From Rotaria macrura (Eukaryota; Rotifera; Eurotatoria; Philodinida; Philodinidae), in contig OENT01000573.1 of NCBI GenBank assembly GCA_900239685.1, forward strand, positions 33,031-97,030: DNA of 64,000 nucleotides, written 5' to 3'. Positions 1 to 12,006 of this stretch are shown piece after piece. Position 1 is the stretch's first letter. Every line of letters starts with the position of its first letter. Below the pieces are notes generated by a model that saw nothing but the letters and a program-made list of their open reading frames with translations, did not search any database and had not been told where the DNA came from. A program made the translations under genes and the position numbers.

Positions 1-653
1 TCGTAACCATGATGGCCATGATAATTCACTCATAACTGATTTCTCTTCTTCTATTGTATTAATCATACGTTTGAGAAGATCAGATATCATATGAACTTCA
101 TGAAGTACATTTTTCTAAAAGCATAAACGTACATCATAGACTACAGAAGACTAAATTAAATAAATCAAACTTGTTCAAATTCTGATGAAGAAGCAAATCG
201 ATTAAGTCGATCGAATTCGCTAGCAGATAATTCAAGTAGCATTCGATATTCCTTAGCATTATTTGACTAAATGTATACAAGTGAAGGTATTGAACATTAT
301 GTGAAGAAAAATGATTTCATACAGGAAATTTTTCAATCCAATCTTTGATAACATGACGATAGGCATTAAGTACTGTTTGATATTCCGTTTTAAAGGTTAA
401 TGGACATGTTTCATCATCCTTCTAAAATGTTAAAAATCTTTTTTTTACAAGAAAATCGATACAAATAAAAACCTACCAACGGATATATATGTTTTTCAAC
501 TTTTTCTTTTACTTTTTGTGATGCATAATCGACTTTTTCATGGATTTTATCTTTAACATCCGTGAACATATCAAATATGTCTTGTGAATTGACGAGAATG
601 ATTGTTGTCAACAAATAAAAATGAATGCACCGGGTTGCCGAAATGGAAAGCAT
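1..653 (-). CDS. Secreted helical protein, 5' part only (gene runs off the window start)
   Basis: Four exons can be read on the minus strand: 653-477, 421-323, 266-171 and 114-1. All junctions are GT-AG and phase 0, with introns of 55, 56 and 56 nt. The first ATG (653-651) gives a signal peptide: a basic start (MLSISATR), then a hydrophobic core (FYLLTTIILV) and a likely cleavage after NSQ. The mature part is charged and helical. Residues just after the signal (DVKDKIHEKVDYASQKVKEK) form a Lys/Glu-rich amphipathic stretch. Later exons add more helix with a single Cys (ETCPLTF). No family was recognised. The amphipathic stretch faintly recalls LEA-like helices, but one segment is not enough to call it. 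The reading frame is open at base 1, so the C terminus is missing. Confidence 0.7.
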
Positions 654-3600
654 GGCTTTCAATTCTCTTTAAAATTTAGAGAAATTTTCAAGAATGCCAG
701 TTGATTTGTGGTGTGGTCTGGTGTTATCAATTGGCTTAGTATCAAAGATTTTGTTTCTCAGCTACACTTCGTATATACACACGCACTAGGAATTAAGATT
801 CTAATTTATTTTCAATTAAAAACCACTAAGAAACGTGCTAAAGGATTTTGGGTGTATTAATAAAAAATAATATAGATGCCGCTAATTTTGTAAAAGTCAC
901 TAAGAAGACTTAGCATAATATAGATGCATGGAATGACTATCATGCATACAGGTTATTCCTTGTGCGCTTTTGTCTTAAAATGAGTCTTGATCTTTAAGTT
1001 TTTGTATCTTGTTGTTTATGGTACAGCTGTAGTTGGACTTTTACCAAATAATCTTTCAATTGTAATTTACACATCAATTTAAAAAATTGTCTTTAATGTA
1101 AAACAGCTTTATTTTCTATTTCACTTGAAATACAATGTAAGTTTTTCCTATTCCTCTCTCGTTTAACAGCGCTATGGTGTCACTCAAAGTTTTAGATATG
1201 AACCCAAATGAGTAATCATACGAAAATCATACACCAGTTCTTCTTTTCTTTGAAAATATCTCTTGTGGGTAAAATTGTTTCTTCGATGAGAGAATAATGA
1301 ATATATAATTGTTTAAAAATTTTTATAATAAAAATTAAAGCGAAGATTATTAGCTGCGATTAATGCTAAACTCCTGGAAAAAATTCAACGATACGAAAAA
1401 GAACAATAATGCCACTTACACACAGTCATATTCTTTCTGATAGTTGATCTTTCTTAAAAACACGTTACGCTGTGCGCAACCTAAATCATGACGAGTCTTT
1501 TATGCAAAAAAAAAGATTCACCCAATGTATCTATTTTTTCTTATCATCAAATTGAAATTGCATTATATTTAAATTAGATTTAATATACAGAAAGCGTGTG
1601 TATTTCTTAATGCATAAGTGTGCTAAATCATTGTAGTTTTAGAATTGACGATACTGAGTCATCGAACACTAGGCCACGGATCAAGTCTTTTAAATCAATG
1701 TATATGCACACCACACATACGTCTAAAATACGTATTTGGATTTCTTACAAACTTATCCAATCGAAGTTCGATCGATGACGCTAGTTATTGATGCATGACA
1801 AGAAACACTATAGTATCTCGCATGATGTAATTCAATCTGTGAAACTAACGAGAATATGTATTTAATTTTTCAATCGTTTTTGAACTCGAACTCCGTTTAT
1901 CAGGTAGACTCCTTTAAGGTGTGAAACGTTTCATTAACATAATCGTTGTTAGTTATTTTTTCATGTGTTATATACATTTGACTGTCATCGACGCTCGATT
2001 TTATTGAATATACCGGAGTAAAAAAAGATTTGCGATATTTCGCCTTGCTATTTCACTCATGAGTAAATCAATTATTGAACAAATAGTTCAAAAAATTTTA
2101 ATTACAAAAGTTTCATGATCCAAATATTAAAATACTATCATCGGTATTACAGTATATTGTATCTAGAAAAAGAAAACACTCAACAAATTGAGTTTTTCAT
2201 CAATGAAACGAAGGATATCGAAGAAATATAATTCATCTTGTTTGAGACACTAATGAATTGCTCAATTTCTGGTGTAGATTTTAATTAGTGGTATACGAAA
2301 ACGAATCTGACAGTAGCTATAATGTCAAATTCACTTTGTTAATAGCCTAAATTTTTTCTATCTATCTACACAAGGCCTACTCGTCTGATTAACTCTGTTC
2401 AAGAGATATGAGGATTTTAGTGGAAGTTTCGAAATTCGCTAAATCATCAGTGGTAAGTCGGGAGTGCATTAATATGGATATAGTCCATTGCATTAGACTC
2501 AGGTGATTGGAAATGGTTTTTTGTCAGTGTTAAGTTTGAACCAAAGTCGCAAGATCACACTTCTACTTAAGGATACTATGTAAAGTTCGTAGAATTGTAC
2601 AGATTTTTTGTCGAATATTTCATAGATTGACATTTTATCATTGCAGTTCAAACTGATTAGTGGTTAGTTAGATAATTACGAATTATCCGATAGAGCGTTT
2701 AAAGATATTGAACAGAGTCAGTCATAAGAGTAGGGCTTATATAGGTCGACAGAAAAATTCTAAATAATCAATGAACTAAATTAAATCTTATTGCAACTGT
2801 TGGATTCGTTCTTTACACCAGAAACTGAACAACGTCCTGTTATCTCAATCTAACTGAACTGTCTTTCTTTCTCGTATCTCTCTTTCCACCAGTGAACAAC
2901 TCAGCCTTATAGGCACTTTCCTTTTCGAGACACATTAGGCTTTAACGCCGACTCAAACGGATTCAACTTGTTTAATTTTTCTTCTCTTTACTTATGTTAT
3001 CTGATGTCGTCACTCATCTTTCTAAATCAATATCGTTTATGAAATTTTTATATAAGTACGACGAGATTTATACAATCCGTAGACGATCGGTAACAAACGG
3101 AATTGTTCGACCGCATACTTAAAGACACTAGGAATAAATAGAATAGCAATACAAAAAAGAATTTTTCTCACGAACGCATCGTACATAGTATTTGATAGAG
3201 AATAAGATAAATGTATTTCATATTGAAAAAATTCAGTAAAAACGCAATGAAATGAAATGTAAGCAATCTGATCTATCAAGATTCAATTACTGATGAACAG
3301 TGAAGTGAAGTTTTCAAATAACAGATCTAGACACAGTCTAATTGTATGTATCTAATTAGCAACTTTTCGATTAGATTTTGTAGACGACGTGATCAATCTT
3401 TCTCTATAGACTAGAATCTAACCCTTGATTGATATATTTTCGTTACCGATGGTCTCATTCTTATTTTCTATCTTAGAGGTAACAATTTATAAACAGTTAA
3501 AATTTTACTTTTGATCTTGGTCAATAAAAACTTCATATTTCTAACGCCAGAAAGTAGCCAAGTTGTTTTTTCAGATATGTTTCAAGTATGTATATAATTT

Positions 3601-4801
3601 AACATAGTAAACTATATGTTCGCATAGTCAAACGACGATTAATTATTCTCCTCTGAAGACAAGAAAGATTTAAATGAGCGTTAGTATATAAAGGTCGATG
3701 ATCAAAGTTCACTTGTGCTCAATAAACAATAGAATCCTTTGATCTAGATGCTCGAACCTTTAGCGTGTAGATAAATGTTTGGTTTAGAAAAAAACAAAGA
3801 ATTGCAAGTATTCTTTCACGTTCATAATGAAAATCAATTTTTTTTAATACACAATTACAAAATCATAATTTGACTAATCAAAAGAAAAATAATCAGAGAA
3901 TATTTCTCTAGGAATCTTTCATTTTTCTCTAGATCATCAGCAAACATTATTCAAATCGTCATTTCTTCTGTTTTATTTCATGACACAATTCTTCTCTCAG
4001 TTCCAAAAAAACCAATCAAAATAGAAAAGTAGCGAAAGGAACGTATGATTGCTTCTGAGATGCTTCTAAAATCGTGGTAATAAAGGTTATGAATGTTATA
4101 TGGCAATAGAAACCAAAATAAAATAGTATATGTGAATAGAATACTTGGCATTTTCTACTTTCCCACAACATCAATATGACAACAAGTGTGAGTATCATAT
4201 CGTATGATCTTGTTCTTTTTCAGCCAATTAGACTAGTATTAATCATTACTTTCATCTGCACACATAATCTGTTCATGAGCTAGAAATACCAGTTTCTTTT
4301 ATTTTATACAATTGGTATACTTTTGAAAATATAGCTAAAATCAAATGAGAGAACATGATTCAACAGGTACGATAGTAAGTTTATGCTCACTTCTTGAAAG
4401 TACCCTAAGAATACGATATTAAAAATATTTTAATTTTTTCTGCGAATGAATGATTATGTGTTTTCGGGTAAAAATGACATTTTCCAATCTACTATGACTA
4501 ATATGTATGTGCTTAAGTGAAAGCATAACAATCGATGAGAAAAAAACCCTCATCTTGTGGCGTCCTCTTTTCCTTTCTCACGGCTCAACAATAATACAAA
4601 TGCAATGTTCTATTCTATTTATTCTTTCTCTCTTTTACACCTTATCACACACTTACACGTGAATATCTCATTGTGGAATAAGAAAATAATATCATTTGAC
4701 ACATCAATTTTGTAAGTAAGTGAAGCAACTACGAAATTCACATGAAGAAAAAGAAATAGATTCTTTCTTTATCATTTCAAGTTTTGAATTTGTAAATCAA
4801 G
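654..4801. other. Gene-free AT-rich stretch
   Basis: No exon chain with plausible splice sites or recognisable protein was found on either strand. The only structure seen is the imperfect inverted repeat at 2346-2766. The last few hundred bases must hold the flower promoter, but no specific element could be assigned. Confidence 0.5.
2346..2766. repeat. Imperfect inverted repeat, foldback or MITE-like
   Basis: The left arm (about 2346-2450) and the reverse complement of the right arm (about 2660-2766) share blocks such as CCTACTC, AACTCTGTTCAA/GACTCTGTTCAA and a TTTTTCT-rich start. The arms are about 100 bp, diverged, around a loop of about 200 bp. No coding capacity and no clear target-site duplication were seen. 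It is probably an old non-autonomous DNA transposon. Confidence 0.45.
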
Positions 4802-6727
4802 ATGAATTTCAATGCGAATCAAGCGGCACAAACGGCAAACTATGCTGGCCAAGCGATGAATGCATTTCAAACAGCTGTTGCTATCGATAATCAACAGCCA
4901 CAACCTGAAGGAACTACATTTTGGTTTCGTTGGCTTATACGAATCGTAGCCATTGTCACTGGCATCCGTAATATATCCTTTTGTTTCTATGAAACAATTC
5001 AGTTTATTAACATTTAGATTTTCTTTTCTTTTCTTCCTCGTTCTAGTTGCCATGATTTGTGGTGTTTTCGGTGCACTCAGTATATCAGCCGCGTGTATAG
5101 CAGCTGGTGTTATCATGATGTTAGTTAATGATTTTTTTCATTTTCTGTTGCTCAATTAACTATTCAATGCCTTCTCTTTTCAGTTTCCTTGGCTTTTCAA
5201 TGATCATGTTTGAAGTACCCATTTGTTGTCAATTCGTATCGTACACACAGCCAGTAGCAAGATTTTCCGAAAAACGTCCACCATGGCAAAAAACAATTTT
5301 ATATTCATTGTTAGTTGATAGGAGAATTTTAAAATGAAACGTTAGAACCGTAGTCAACAGCTAATTATATAAATTTTAATGACTACAATCAGCATTTCCA
5401 CGTTATCGTCTAGAATATCTCACTTATTGCATGCCAGTCGATTTTCAATATATGTCACGAACGTTGGATTTAATGTAGATTATGCTTTCAATAAGTACCC
5501 ACATTATTCAACCAATTCTAGTTTATCATTGTCCTTCTGTTACTACAAGTTGTTGAAAGAATCTTAGTACGAACTCGAGAATATGCGATAGTCTAGAAGA
5601 AAAATATTTATAATCATTATCGAATTCCATAAGACGAGATCTAGTCGCAAATAGAATGCTTGAAGACGATTATCGGCTGTCTCGTATTCTTGTGATTGTT
5701 TTATTTTTATCTCAATAAGCTGAAAACAACTTCAGGTCACCTTCGTTCTGTAGAGAATCATTTGTTTTCAGTTCGCTATTTTCGTGTTAGAAGTCGTTTT
5801 CATTATTCGAAATCTTTCGAACACTAATGACTGTGAATTAACTGTTTTGTACTCATCCATCAATCTGTCGAAAATTTAAAAAATCGAACTTCAAATTTTT
5901 GATAGTCAGTTGAGTATGAGGACATAGAAACTGAGACGTCCTAGAAAATCGTTTCGACATAAGCATTACATACGAACCTTTTAAATATTTCTAATCCTTA
6001 CGATATCGTAGACTGAACTGAAAAATATCATATCTTGTCAAAGTACTGTTGTACATTGGAAACTTATAAGGTATCGCTAAATCGAACGATAGATTGCGAA
6101 AAACATTTTTTGTTTTCGAAAGGTTTCTTTGATCGAAACAGTCATCATCATCATTTGATTGATGGATGCAATAAGTCTGTGATTAGCTACATTAGAATGA
6201 ATGACAGAGAAATAAATAATTCAAAGTTCTACATTTTTCATGTATCCTAGAATACAAAATCAGTAATGTTTAACAGTAAAAATTATTGGCACCGTTTTTT
6301 TTCCAGAGTATTCGTTGTCTAACTTTCGAATACAAACGTTAAAAGAAAGTCTGATACGTATCTAAATATATATGGATTGTAATACAGATTACGTATTATG
6401 TTAAAACTTCTAATATAGATAGCAATATTTCATTTAGACCACCACTTCTGCCACTTGCACTATGCCAATCGATAAGTATAATATTGGGTTTCATTTGTTT
6501 ACTTGTTAATGGTGCAATTCAGTTTATGTTAACTGTTGGCAAAAAGTAAATCGATACTAATGATTCGAACACATTTGTTTTATTCGTCTGTCTTTTATAG
6601 AGCATCGAGAGAAGAAATGATCCAACGAGCTGCTACTGCTCAAGATGCACGTGGACCAGCTGTACCCGATGGTCCTCCAATTATTTCTACTGGTGATAAG
6701 GGTTTCGCATTCACTCCATTCAAATAA
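4802..6727 (+). CDS. flower: Calcium channel flower homologue (Flower/Cg6151-P family)
   Basis: Five exons: 4802-4967, 5047-5119, 5184-5309, 6438-6545 and 6601-6727, giving 199 residues, close to the size of fly Flower. Introns are 79, 64, 1128 and 55 nt, and phases join cleanly. Hydrophobic segments cover roughly residues 44-62, 64-85 and 124-150. The family pattern is visible: an acidic-lipid-facing FEVPICCQFV block after transmembrane segment 2, then RPPWQK-ILYSL (flies have RPYWQRA-LYGL), then GKKAS before a polar tail. Flower is a multi-pass synaptic-vesicle and plasma-membrane protein linked to calcium entry, endocytosis and cell competition. The start ATG follows an in-frame stop-rich leader. 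The 1.1-kb fourth intron is unusually long for this region, and nothing recognisable sits in it. Confidence 0.88.
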
Positions 6728-7135
6728 GAATTCTAGAAACATGCCACTGATGACAATAATTCCACTTGTATTTTTTCTTTCGATCATCATAGTTAAACGC
6801 TATTTAGTAATAACTTCTTTGACTTTGTTTGTTTCTTTTTTTTTTTTGTGAAATCAAATTGAGCTCACAACATACAATATATTTATTGTTATCATCATTA
6901 AATAGTTCGAATCTGTTTTACTATTATCATGAAGTATTGATGTTGTTAAACGTAATTTTTCTTCATTCTATTTATTAATTCCTATGTACTTGAACAATTT
7001 TTCTCTTGCTGCTTTTTCGAACAAAACTTTAAGAAAAACGAATGGACTTCATGAAAATGATCTCGTCAAAATTTATGAAACAATGTGGAAAGTCATTTCT
7101 AGTTCAATCGAATGTTCACTACACTAGTAGACAAT

Positions 7136-8014
7136 AGAGATCGAAACGAATAGAAAAATCTCAATTCGATCCGATTCGACTCACACATAACAGAAGGTCA
7201 CATAATTGCACATACAGCGTTTATGCAGCCATGATAAATTTCAGCTGTCTCGATGGACATTATTCTTTTCTTTTGCTTCCTAGTGCATTTCGCAAAGCAT
7301 AATCACAATACGAAAACTGATTCGACCAGAAAAAATGAATTGCATAACAAAAAGGAAATTGAGCATGGGCGCATCTAAAGATTCTATCCAAGGGAAAGAA
7401 CTATCTTGTCTACTTTCCAAATTGGACTTCTATTCCACTTGTACCTACATTTCGTTGAATTTTCTTAGAATGCTGAGATCTTCCGACTATTGAAAAAGTT
7501 TTAGTACCAATACCAGAGATTTTTCTAATCTATGGGCTATTTTTTAACATGATTTGAAACTAGCACAGATCTCTTAGGTTTTTGCAGCTTGTTTTGGATT
7601 TCCTAGGATCCCAATGATTTTCTCCAAAGTTTTCGAAAATACGAATCGCTGTGGGAGATGTTCTCTTGAATTTGCGTTCCACAGAATTGGTCTGAATTTT
7701 TTACAATACATATGACATTTTAAAAGCAATAAAATCTCAGCTTATACCCATGGATTACTTCCGATTGCGCTAATAAAGAGAATGGTGTTCACTTTCGAGA
7801 GGTCAAACTTCGAACTTCTTTACGTGATAATTCGTCTAGCAGCGATCCACTGCCACTCAATGATATTATAGCAGCACGATGTCGCAACGACATGACACAT
7901 AACGCAAGAAATATTTGAAAATGACACTCAATACTGCGATTCGGAAGTAAAACCGAATAGACACTTCCGATTCTGTTCGATTGATTCCTGTATTCGATTC
8001 GTTTTCGGTTTCTG
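7136..8014. mobile_element. Non-autonomous TIR element, family A, copy 1
   Basis: It begins AGAGATCGAAACGAAT and ends with the inverse pattern ATTCGTTTTCGGTTTC. The flanks GTAGACAAT (7127-7135) and GTAGACAGT (8015-8023) agree at 8 of 9 positions, suggesting a 9-bp target-site duplication. The interior matches the element at 18559-19694 over most of its length, for example the stretch around 7340-7480. It carries no transposase. Short runs of ATTCGAT-like sequence sit next to both ends. The 9-bp duplication would fit a MULE or foldback type, but the family is not proven. Confidence 0.7.
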
Positions 8015-9036
8015 GTAGACAGTGTTTTCCTATTTAGAGATGTTGAATTACTGCTCTTAATCGTAATAGTTAGTGAATATTCATAAATACGATTAAAACA
8101 CAACGAATGATGCATCTATTTCTACGAGTATGAAAAAAGCATTTGTAAATGTCGTGATAGATCATGAAAAATACTTTTAAAATTAAATCTTATTCAAGAT
8201 AGAACTCAATAAAACTTTACTTCAACAAACTAATTTTTATAGAGATTCTCAAAGACAGCATTAATACTGTTCCGAATTAAATCAAGACTTTCGATATATC
8301 GAGAGAGAATTTCGATTGTTCTAAAATGTTGGTAGTTATTTTGAAATCACAATTTTGTTCTTTAAGAAAAATATTTATTTTATGAGTATGATTCATAATC
8401 GACGAAATCATTCCATCCATTCACACTACTGTATTGACATACTCAAAGTACGACATCAAACTATGCTTCGATAGAAACGAAAAATGCAAAACATGGAAAG
8501 CTAAATGTTTCCCTCAAAATTACTCGCATGGGTGAATGCCGCTCGTATTGTCGGTTGTTCTGACAGCACGAAACAGTTTATATCTCAACCGATTTGGACA
8601 ATTTCTGTTCTTCAAATGCTCCAGTTATTTCATCATAGTGACCATAAAACTATCGACTAGTTTATCTCAATGGTTGAGGAGTTTTGAACTAAGAAATATT
8701 CAAACGAAAACTGTTGGGTGGCACTTATCGATGAAAAATTCCATTTTTCTCCTATAATTCTGATTCGATACAAGAAACATTTTGCCACAGTTGACAGATA
8801 AGATCCTGCTCTTTCTGAAAATATATATTGATTGCAATATTCATTTCTGTTTTTTGATGAAATACTGTAAAAATGTCGCAACACAGACGTTAACCGTTTG
8901 ATGTCACGACAGATTTCATTTCAGTTACATTAATTTCTCTCAACTGAGAAATTTTTTACAAGTATTTCTGTGATTTCCTAGTGCTTCAAATGACCATCAG
9001 ATCTGAGTTTACTCATTTACTACAACGGAAAAAGTC

Positions 9037-9970
9037 GGTGACACGACAGTTGAGCCCCGACAGTTGAGCCCCGACAATTGAGCCCCCGACAGTTGAGCCT
9101 CCTGACAGTTGAGCTCCCGACAGTTGAGCTCCCGACAATTGAGCCTGATTTAAAGAGCAATTGAAAAAGCACAAGAAATAACTTTATTTAATCTAGCTAG
9201 CATTCATATTAAAAATTTAACAGAGCTCGCGCTCTTTTAAAATACAATTCTCTTGGTATCAGATGAAAAGACGAAACTAGTAGTTGTAATTGTTCATCCA
9301 ACAGCTCGTATTTCGCTCACTTTTTTAATTTAGCAACCCCAGCTTGCAACTGTTCAGCCATTATCGAATTCGCGTGCTGTTCAATTTTCAAGTCTTTGAT
9401 AGATTTATAGATTCATGGGTTTCCTCGCGCTCAGTACTAAACAAAATTTATGTGCAACTCTCTTGTGAAAATAGATCATGGATCACACTACTTGAATAGC
9501 TCTGTGCCAGCATTCTGATGAGTTGTTCGCTCAACGTAGCCGATACTTCAATCTCGAGAAACACTTCTACATCGAATTTGAAAAGCGAGGAGCACAACGT
9601 CGATTGTTTCGAAATGAAGGCTCCAAAAAATTATCGTCGAAACAGACGACAAATTCTAAGCTAGACATCATAATAGATATTTGCGAATACTTGTCCATTT
9701 CTGTAGAGATAGTCATCGTATTCGTAGACGCAAGTATCAAGGAATCATTCACAACATGATAAGTGGCAGGTTTAAAAGCATTTTCAAACTTCATCTAAGC
9801 ACATGGGTAGATGTTGATTCTGTATATTGCCTTATGCATCAATGAAGGCTCAATTGTCGGGAGCTCAATTGTCGGGAGCTCAACTGTCGGGAGCTCAACT
9901 GTCGGGAGGCTCAACTGTCGGGGGCTCAATTGTCGGGGCTCAACTGTCGGGGCTCAACTGTCGGTGCACC
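9037..9970. mobile_element. Foldback element with tandem-repeat arms and a 9-bp target-site duplication
   Basis: The arms consist of a 14-16 bp unit, GACAGTTGAGCCCC and variants (GACAATTGAGC, GAGCTCCC). There are 7 units at 9045-9146 and 8 inverted units at 9847-9965. The outer ends are GGTGACACGACAGTTGAGCC on the left and, inverted, GGTGCACCGACAGTTGAGCC on the right. A perfect 9-bp direct repeat, GAAAAAGTC, flanks it at 9028-9036 and 9971-9979. The 700-bp interior is AT-rich and has no recognisable transposase. Long arms built of short tandem repeats plus a 9-bp duplication are features of Foldback and some MULE elements. The intact duplication suggests a fairly recent insertion. Confidence 0.88.
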
Positions 9971-10880
9971 GAAAAAGTCTATAGTTTATAAGACGTGCGA
10001 ATCACTCATCCCATTAGATTCTGACCACCTACAAACCTAAACATCTTTGGATTTCGTTTCAACATGATTTGTCTGATATACCATAATAATATTGAAAAAT
10101 TTCATTTTTTCAAGAAACCTAGAACCTCTCATATGCTTGGAGATTTCGATTTTTTCGCAAACTGAAGATATGACAATATATGTGAGGATATTTATAACTA
10201 GACATATCATTGATAAAATTGTACATATTGAGTTGCAAGAAACTTGTACATGATTAAAGATACTCTCAAATATAATCTCATTTCTATTAATTAATAAAAG
10301 TGAATTCTTACCCGTTTAATACATATTACTTCGGATAATGATAAAATAAATTCGAACGTCTATTGACATACAAATCATAGTCTTATTTAAAAGATACCGT
10401 TTTATAATAAACAATAGAACAATAATGATGAATTGATACAGAAACACAAGTAAATGGTATGTAAAGAATAGATTGAGTTATTACCGTGTAAATATAAAGC
10501 ATTAATTCAACAACATTTTTATATAAACTATGAAACATTTATTTCGTTATAAGTAGAAACTAAGAAAAACATGCATCATAGGATTTCCATCGAAATAAGT
10601 TTGCCCTCTTGAAAATGGACGTTTGTTCGTATCATGTACTGATTTCCAAAAAGAGAAAAATAAACTATGAAAAACTATCATGCAATTAACATGTATTTAT
10701 CTTTTCGTCTATGATTTTTGTTTGTGATGACGTTTTAAGCTAATCATCTAATGTGAAGCTTCTTTTTTCAAGAGTACAAAAAGGACAAAACCCACATAGT
10801 AGCTTTTATTACACGCTATAAATACAATAGATAATTGACTTCATGTTAATTAACTAAATACTAAGATGTGAGAATGAAAC

Positions 10881-10904
10881 GTGTGTGTGTGTGTGTGTGT
10901 GTGT
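10881..10904. repeat. GT dinucleotide microsatellite
   Basis: Twelve uninterrupted GT units, followed by a T-rich run. Confidence 0.95.
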
Positions 10905-11214
10905 TAGTTTTTTTTATTCATAAACAATCTATTTTACATCCATTCTTATTCAAAATTTTATTCAACAGATCGGGAAAAGAAACAGTCATTGTTTAAAACG
11001 AAGATTGCACTACTTCGAACAAATTTCTACGATATAATTCTAATTTCAGAGTCAAATCTTCCTTGCCTATATGGATGTATATTATTCGAGATAGGTAAAT
11101 ACAATTTAATCTAACGAACTAAATGCAAAATCTTCGCATAGATTAAGGATGAGATTGAGATTTAATAGAAATAAAATATTCCCTTATTATTTATCAATTT
11201 AAACGCATCATTTC

Positions 11215-12006
11215 TAGAGGTGTAAGCCGCACGGCTCAGCCGCCGTCACCATGAAATTCCAGATAATTTGAAGTACTGTCCAGCAGCCGCTGTATTAAAA
11301 AAACAAAGTTCAGCCGCTCCCGTCGCCGCAAGAAAAATTTTTGATATTAGAAATCGCCGCCGCTGATATTTTTAGAAATGTGATCAAAAGTTTTTCCTTT
11401 CCTCTCATCTCAAATTTCGAACCAGTCATACACTGTTTTCATGAAAGAGACGAAAAGCAGAAGATATTCTGTGTTGTCAGTAGAAAAAAAAACACCTTTA
11501 CACGAACCTAAAGCTATTTTAGTCATTGATATTCGTATAGTTTTAATCTATAGTGTCGCTTGTTTACTTATACATTCAATTATATAGGCTAGCATTGTGT
11601 AATAATAATATGCGTATTATTCTCAAACTATTGTATTAAAGTTTTTTCTTTGTGTACTTTATTGTAGTCGTATGTTTTTATATGTGCATAGTTTTGTGAT
11701 ACGCGTTTGTCTTGATACTCCTTGTGTATTTTTTCATTGTATGATAACAAAACATAATTTTTTCATAAATTCTATTTTAAAATGGCAGTCGACAGGGATT
11801 AAAGTAAATAGAAACAGCTTAACAAAAAAAAATCATCAATATGAAACTCAGCCGCCACCATCGCCGTGCAAAGACTTTTAAATATTAGCTTGCGCCGCCG
11901 GGATGAAAAATAAATTTCAGGTTATATTGCCGGCCGCTGAGAACCTTAAAAAATTCAAACTTTATAGGAGAAGCGGCGTCTTTCTAACCTTCGGCTTACA
12001 CTTCTA
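11215..12006. mobile_element. hAT-type non-autonomous element with an 8-bp target-site duplication
   Basis: Ends are TAGAGGTGTAAGCCG on the left and, inverted, TAGAAGTGTAAGCCG on the right. A perfect 8-bp duplication ATCATTTC lies at 11207-11214 and 12007-12014. An 8-bp duplication with TAGRGGTGT-like ends is typical of the hAT superfamily. Both subterminal zones are studded with GCCGCC and CAGCCG words, a sharp contrast with the AT-rich surroundings and possibly transposase-binding or structural repeats. The interior has no transposase coding. Confidence 0.88.

Noticed and set aside
9523-9794. Transposase gene inside the foldback element
   Set aside because: The short frames on both strands show no DDE, zinc-finger or other transposase pattern.
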